Source of the DNA: Spirochaetota bacterium
GTDB lineage: Bacteria > Spirochaetota > Spirochaetia > Treponematales > UBA12059
Assembly (NCBI GenBank): GCA_022703505.1
Contig: JAKLDN010000004.1
Coordinates: forward strand, 62,001 to 126,000
Length of the DNA: 64,000 nt
Direction of reading: 5' to 3'
Shown here: positions 62,701 to 64,000 of the stretch, one piece after another
How positions within the stretch are numbered: position 1 is the first letter of the stretch
Layout of the letters: each line of letters begins with the position of its first letter
Made by a program: the position numbers and the translations under genes
The notes under the pieces: generated by a model
What the model saw: the letters and a program-made list of their open reading frames with translations, nothing else
Told to the model about the DNA's origin: nothing
Databases searched by the model: none

Positions 62701-64000
62701 CGGAGGCTTATGGGGGCGGTCTGGACGGGCTGGTTCCCCGTCACCGGGACCGACGCCGAATCGTACTGCCCGGGAACGACGCCCGTAGCCCAGTTGGAGG
62801 CCAGGTTGGCGTTCGTGTTGGTCGCCCCCGTCCAGGATACGGCGCCGAAATTCCAGTTGGTGTTGTCTCCCGTATCGTCGATGGAGTCCGTCGCGGAAAT
62901 GCCGGCGGCGCCTGCTACGCAGTGGGACACCCGGACTCCACTGACCGACTGGGCGGCCGAATTGTTCAGGGTGAAGGTGGCGGCGGTGCTCGATGATACG
63001 GTGATCATATTGACGCCGGTCCCGCCGATCAGGGTCAAGGTGCCAGAAATCCCGAAGATCCGTCCAGCCGTGAAGGTTAGGACGGATGCGGTCTCCGTGT
63101 CCGTTAGGTTGTTGAAATTCGTATTCTGGGTTCCGCCGATCAGGTGGGTTGTTCCGATTCCCGTGAATCGGATGGTGGAATTCGCGTTCAAGAATCCGGC
63201 CACACCCACATTGTTCGTCCAGTTCCCGGCGATCTGGTGGATGTTCGCCCCGGCGGTCCAGGCTCCGGCGGAGATCGTAAGATTGCCGCCGATCGTCCAG
63301 GCTCCGCTCGAGGTGACGGCCCCGGCGATCACCACGTTGTTGAAGGTGTACGCCCCCGTGGTGCCGCCTGTGAAGCGTAGGGTGCCCCCGTTGTGGTTGA
63401 AGGTGGTGATCGTCAGGTTTCCGCCGACCGTGGTCTGGATGGAGGTGGCGCTGTCGTTGAAGGTGCCCGTCCCCCCGACGGCCGCGAAGGTGTAGGTCCC
63501 GTCCCCCAGGGTGAGGGTGCCCGTACCGGTGATCGTCGTCGCCTGGGCGACCGTTATGCCCCGGTCGTTGGGAACGTCCGTCAGGCTCGTCCCGTTCACG
63601 ACACTCAGGGTGCCCGCCAGGTTCAGGGGGTTCGTGACTACGGTCACCGTCGTTCCCGCTCCGCTCGTGGCCAGGTTCCCGATCTGCACCACCGTGTTGA
63701 TGGTCCGCCCGGCCCCGGTCAGCGTGATTGTCGAGTTCGTCGGCGAGTTGAAGGTATTTGATATCGATACGTTCCCGGACACGCCGATGGAGTTCGCCAC
63801 CGTGTTCGTCACGGTTCCAGAACTCGTGAAGTTTCCCGCTACGGTCCAGGATGCGCCGGCCGCGGTTCCGAAGGTGACCGATCCCGTGTTGTTCACGGCA
63901 CCCGTGGACGCGGTTCCCCCCGCCAAGGTGATGGACCCGGCGTTCGTGACCGCACCGGAGTTCATAGAACCCGCGCCGGTGAAGGTGACGGTCCCGCCCG
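56730..64000 (-). CDS. Giant repetitive surface protein with FlgD-type Ig C-terminus (5' end outside window)
   Basis: At least 2420 residues; the frame is open at the window edge. About 1750 residues consist of Thr/Ser/Gly/Asn-rich beta-strand repeats such as GNVTISGTFATPLNS and TLSVVNGTSL, expected to form a beta-helix or filament. Two longer segments are near-copies 1570 residues apart. A mixed-domain region of about 500 residues with charged and aromatic content follows. The last 90 (VTITVFTLDGDVVRSLQRGT, DGRNRAGDPVARGMYFIRI) are a FlgD-type Ig domain, as on spirochaete and Bacteroidetes surface proteins. The protein is probably exported, acting in adhesion or as a coat; the signal peptide is out of view. 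Confidence 0.85.
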   Translation of the reverse strand, partial: GGTVTFTGAGSMNSGAVTNAGSITLAGGTASTGAVNNTGSVTFGTAAGASWTVAGNFTSSGTVTNTVANSIGVSGNVSISNTFNSPTNSTITLTGAGRTINTVVQIGNLATSGAGTTVTVVTNPLNLAGTLSVVNGTSLTDVPNDRGITVAQATTITGTGTLTLGDGTYTFAAVGGTGTFNDSATSIQTTVGGNLTITTFNHNGGTLRFTGGTTGAYTFNNVVIAGAVTSSGAWTIGGNLTISAGAWTAGANIHQIAGNWTNNVGVAGFLNANSTIRFTGIGTTHLIGGTQNTNFNNLTDTETASVLTFTAGRIFGISGTLTLIGGTGVNMITVSSSTAATFTLNNSAAQSVSGVRVSHCVAGAAGISATDSIDDTGDNTNWNFGAVSWTGATNTNANLASNWATGVVPGQYDSASVPVTGNQPVQTAPISLRGLTVQAGASWSNGGQNLTISTTLSNSGTITYTDPGTLTLGGGITTVGGTFVYSCVGAVDLHPQLATYNNLTISGGTITAAVTGRTVSGTTSVTGGTFVVPAAVTFNSSTAFSVGAAGTLQTSGTVNAAAFTSAGTITNSGLNALNASGSVSITGSFGTPANNTLTMTGNGVTLDSVPTLGSLAVNSAGSITNNAALTLAGNLALTAGTFALGTTDLSVAGNVTRGTGFLSSTGTTGTITLNGSAAQTVNFTASTIPNLSVSNTVGVTLNNTAAFTWNGDCVVSAAGASLALANVPGQTIGGNVRGPGTLDADAIAGANTLTVTGNIGTNGVPLGTLLAPTTSTVNVGTDWNVTNFTSGNGTVAFTGTGTVYSGTAFFNLSKTTGGTTNLNTSVTATNTAAVGAGVLAMGNNNLGVTSTLTISGGILTHGTGTLSCSSMTVSGGTYDGTGAGTLTLAGILSATSGTLVLGGKTVTGVTNLSVSGTAASDLGTSTVSANGDLAFTSTGVHTAGTSVITLTGAGGNVSVGTVGLSGTVVLSGARTLAGAGSATDIEYLRIGAGSLTVNTGLALGVGTLEFAGAGNLTANGTATVTAGAGGGLWTGAATGGVTMGTGALTVNGPFTQTAGAFGAVSVGTGGMAVSGVVTNYGTITVTSGNFSATGAAANSNYGTIQTVTGGTQTYVGSLGNFGTLTGVGLVTLASITTPGVGARTVNVGTGGLSVSGAADFSGGTVNGAAGGDPNWDFQGNLTFSAASTVNPAGDILRFSAGNAQTFTTGGLVSFGPISVAKTAATAVTTSGSLTAASLAVGSGIFTVGVGSTTTITGGVTVTERLRLANTGNLTVGTSLTVGGVLDFVNASTVTVAGNLDFGATGTTNNPANSSFDLNGAAAQVLTPNAQTFGAVSMTGTGGVSMVGTATFGSLSVSVGETFTLGGATATNLTVTGALANAGTLTFRSTAAVPAVLSLGLNSSNSGTFNLGASNAAGMATLSMANGRTLNNTGGTLQVVSSAGAVSIVSPGTMTLSGNQLDLNALTLHVSGFSTAVAHTLDPSDILILDGTATFSGGLTLDGAGALVDVGVQTLNVSGGTGFTLTDGDAQVTTGTINATSGLTITNGSVTATTGRINTGASALNLAAGGSIAFTGAGAPSLSAGPVTNAGIITLAGGTASTGSVTNTGTITFDTAAGATWTAAGFVTSSGAINNTFSNTISTNGNVTISGTFATPLNSTLRMTGSPTNLNATIPLGNFIANAGGTITIAANLGLANDLTIQTGTLASGNFTITIAGNWTNATGVITAFTPGTGIVEFTDSALATVSGPNQWYNLRYNQPGGRIRFQRSNIQRIVAGGTFQAIGTIANHVTITRDDLGDDGADLNWLTGVPPNPVLMWQLDKTGTGNLDFQYVDVWYSDARSNPIAYNSLYVTLRTVVPDGAPPLEQGLTCYAWFSGMTVVYSYTEDSDDDGRIDRIRVTAQGALNMDFSDLEITVTGYEIDTTVYPSGFSGTVGDADFYIHLVEKPYLDSSRTPSWTMTNNTALKSNAAFPNDYTLVLNLADPMIPADTVPPRIAYTLAVPSTPDVFFAFNERVERAGGGVLTAAEIPGSVSVSLPGLIGDGDVYGVLAAYGGNFSIANIVGELARTVNAGITDQAVPLYDWSTDPVASAYITTVPDYPAGSLPNPISLTSNTHRVSDLLVSVPPSDTVGAWSYSGGANADSFFVWPLWAKDEAYVPGVPDVDYPTIPELDASGQYVGFVRLFDGSRFLRDQDFDLQVEDALGLGSAPQILYKSDVSAAYLSAVPGIWLPTYAEPDFSGLASYPFTGFVSNLTGTGTTPIWDYSFLASDPEIYDRARFEFYFRLPGPYPADLYAGRLDMDPDATAIPADWYRRVRPFGILIRNVVTQKGGVSILNNVIDPTTGERTRLHYTIGQAGPVTITVFTLDGDVVRSLQRGTMTPGDYTASWDGRNRAGDPVARGMYFIRIVAPGIDEIRKVMVVRY
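59001..59294 (-). repeat. Long internal repeat copy 2 in the giant protein
   Basis: Encodes about 98 residues beginning GSIAFTGAG and continuing PVTNAGIITLAGGTASTG, VTSSGAINNTFSN and NGNVTISGTF. It matches copy 1 in order and spacing with scattered changes. See 63708-63998. Confidence 0.75.
63708..63998 (-). repeat. Long internal repeat copy 1 in the giant protein
   Basis: Encodes about 97 residues, GTVTFTGAGS then AVTNAGSITLAGGTASTG, FTSSGTVTNTVAN and SGNVSISNTF, matching copy 2 in order. The copies lie 4.7 kb apart. The repeat may extend past the window edge. Confidence 0.75.

Noticed and set aside
58509-63761. Long open frames on the plus strand opposite the giant surface gene (up to about 526 codons)
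   Set aside because: They are rich in Pro/Arg/Gly or Val/Pro and mirror the repeats of the minus-strand gene; no family resemblance or ribosome sites. High GC keeps the antisense frames open.

Overview
The window is about two thirds G+C and nearly full of genes. Gene content points to a high-GC member of the Spirochaetota (order Spirochaetales or close). The signs are a short RpoD-type sigma factor beside a degenerate LysM/M23 gene and a small membrane gene, a LolA-RodZ-RimO-helicase cluster, a long-clade PPi-dependent phosphofructokinase, a TGS-uridine kinase fusion, FabV, and a very large FlgD-Ig-tailed surface protein. This placement is inference from gene families, not from an rRNA gene; none is present.

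Layout. 0-1.4 kb: end of fabZ, then fabV. 1.9-6.9 kb: rsmE converging on pepF, then zwf and pgl (oxidative pentose phosphate entry). 7-9.7 kb: a SpoIIE-type phosphatase, an M28 peptidase and an 84-residue protein resembling a protein-kinase N-lobe. 9.8-13.4 kb: an enlarged signal peptidase I and a TGS/uridine-kinase fusion. 13.6-20.7 kb: a complete oppABCDF peptide importer. 20.8-23.7 kb (minus): thrS behind a convincing T-box leader, coupled to a DUF1361-like membrane gene. 23.8-29.3 kb: an EamA exporter, then clpS-clpA-PAP2-aat, nearly a complete bacterial N-degron module. 29.4-35.1 kb: a B12/radical-SAM-like protein lacking its third cluster cysteine, a 2-hydroxyacid dehydrogenase and a 26-repeat ankyrin lipoprotein. 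35.3-38.2 kb (minus): sigma factor, LysM/M23 and a membrane protein. 38.3-46 kb: variant HD-GYP, PPi-PFK, FecR/PQQ lipoprotein and TPR/zinc-ribbon protein. 46.1-52.4 kb: lolA, rodZ-like, rimO, uvrD/pcrA and an unknown gene. 52.3-56.3 kb (minus): EamA, membrane protein, glgA. 56.7-64 kb (minus): 3' part of a giant repetitive surface protein running off the window.

The gaps between genes are unusual. They carry several families of inverted repeats made of tandem 6-9 base words (CACTGTC, GTGAAT, GGACTCA, GAACAGGAT). They also carry a hairpin family whose 9-base loop is kept while the paired stems change together. Several genes (rsmE, the SpoIIE gene, signal peptidase, M28) have a -10 box 7-10 bases before the start codon and no Shine-Dalgarno, suggesting leaderless messages.

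The strongest leads are the T-box on thrS in an apparently non-Firmicute genome, the split between a TGS-less ThrRS and a TGS-bearing kinase fusion, the covarying hairpin family, and the degenerate kinase and radical-SAM homologues. No insertion sequence, CRISPR array, tRNA or rRNA was seen.
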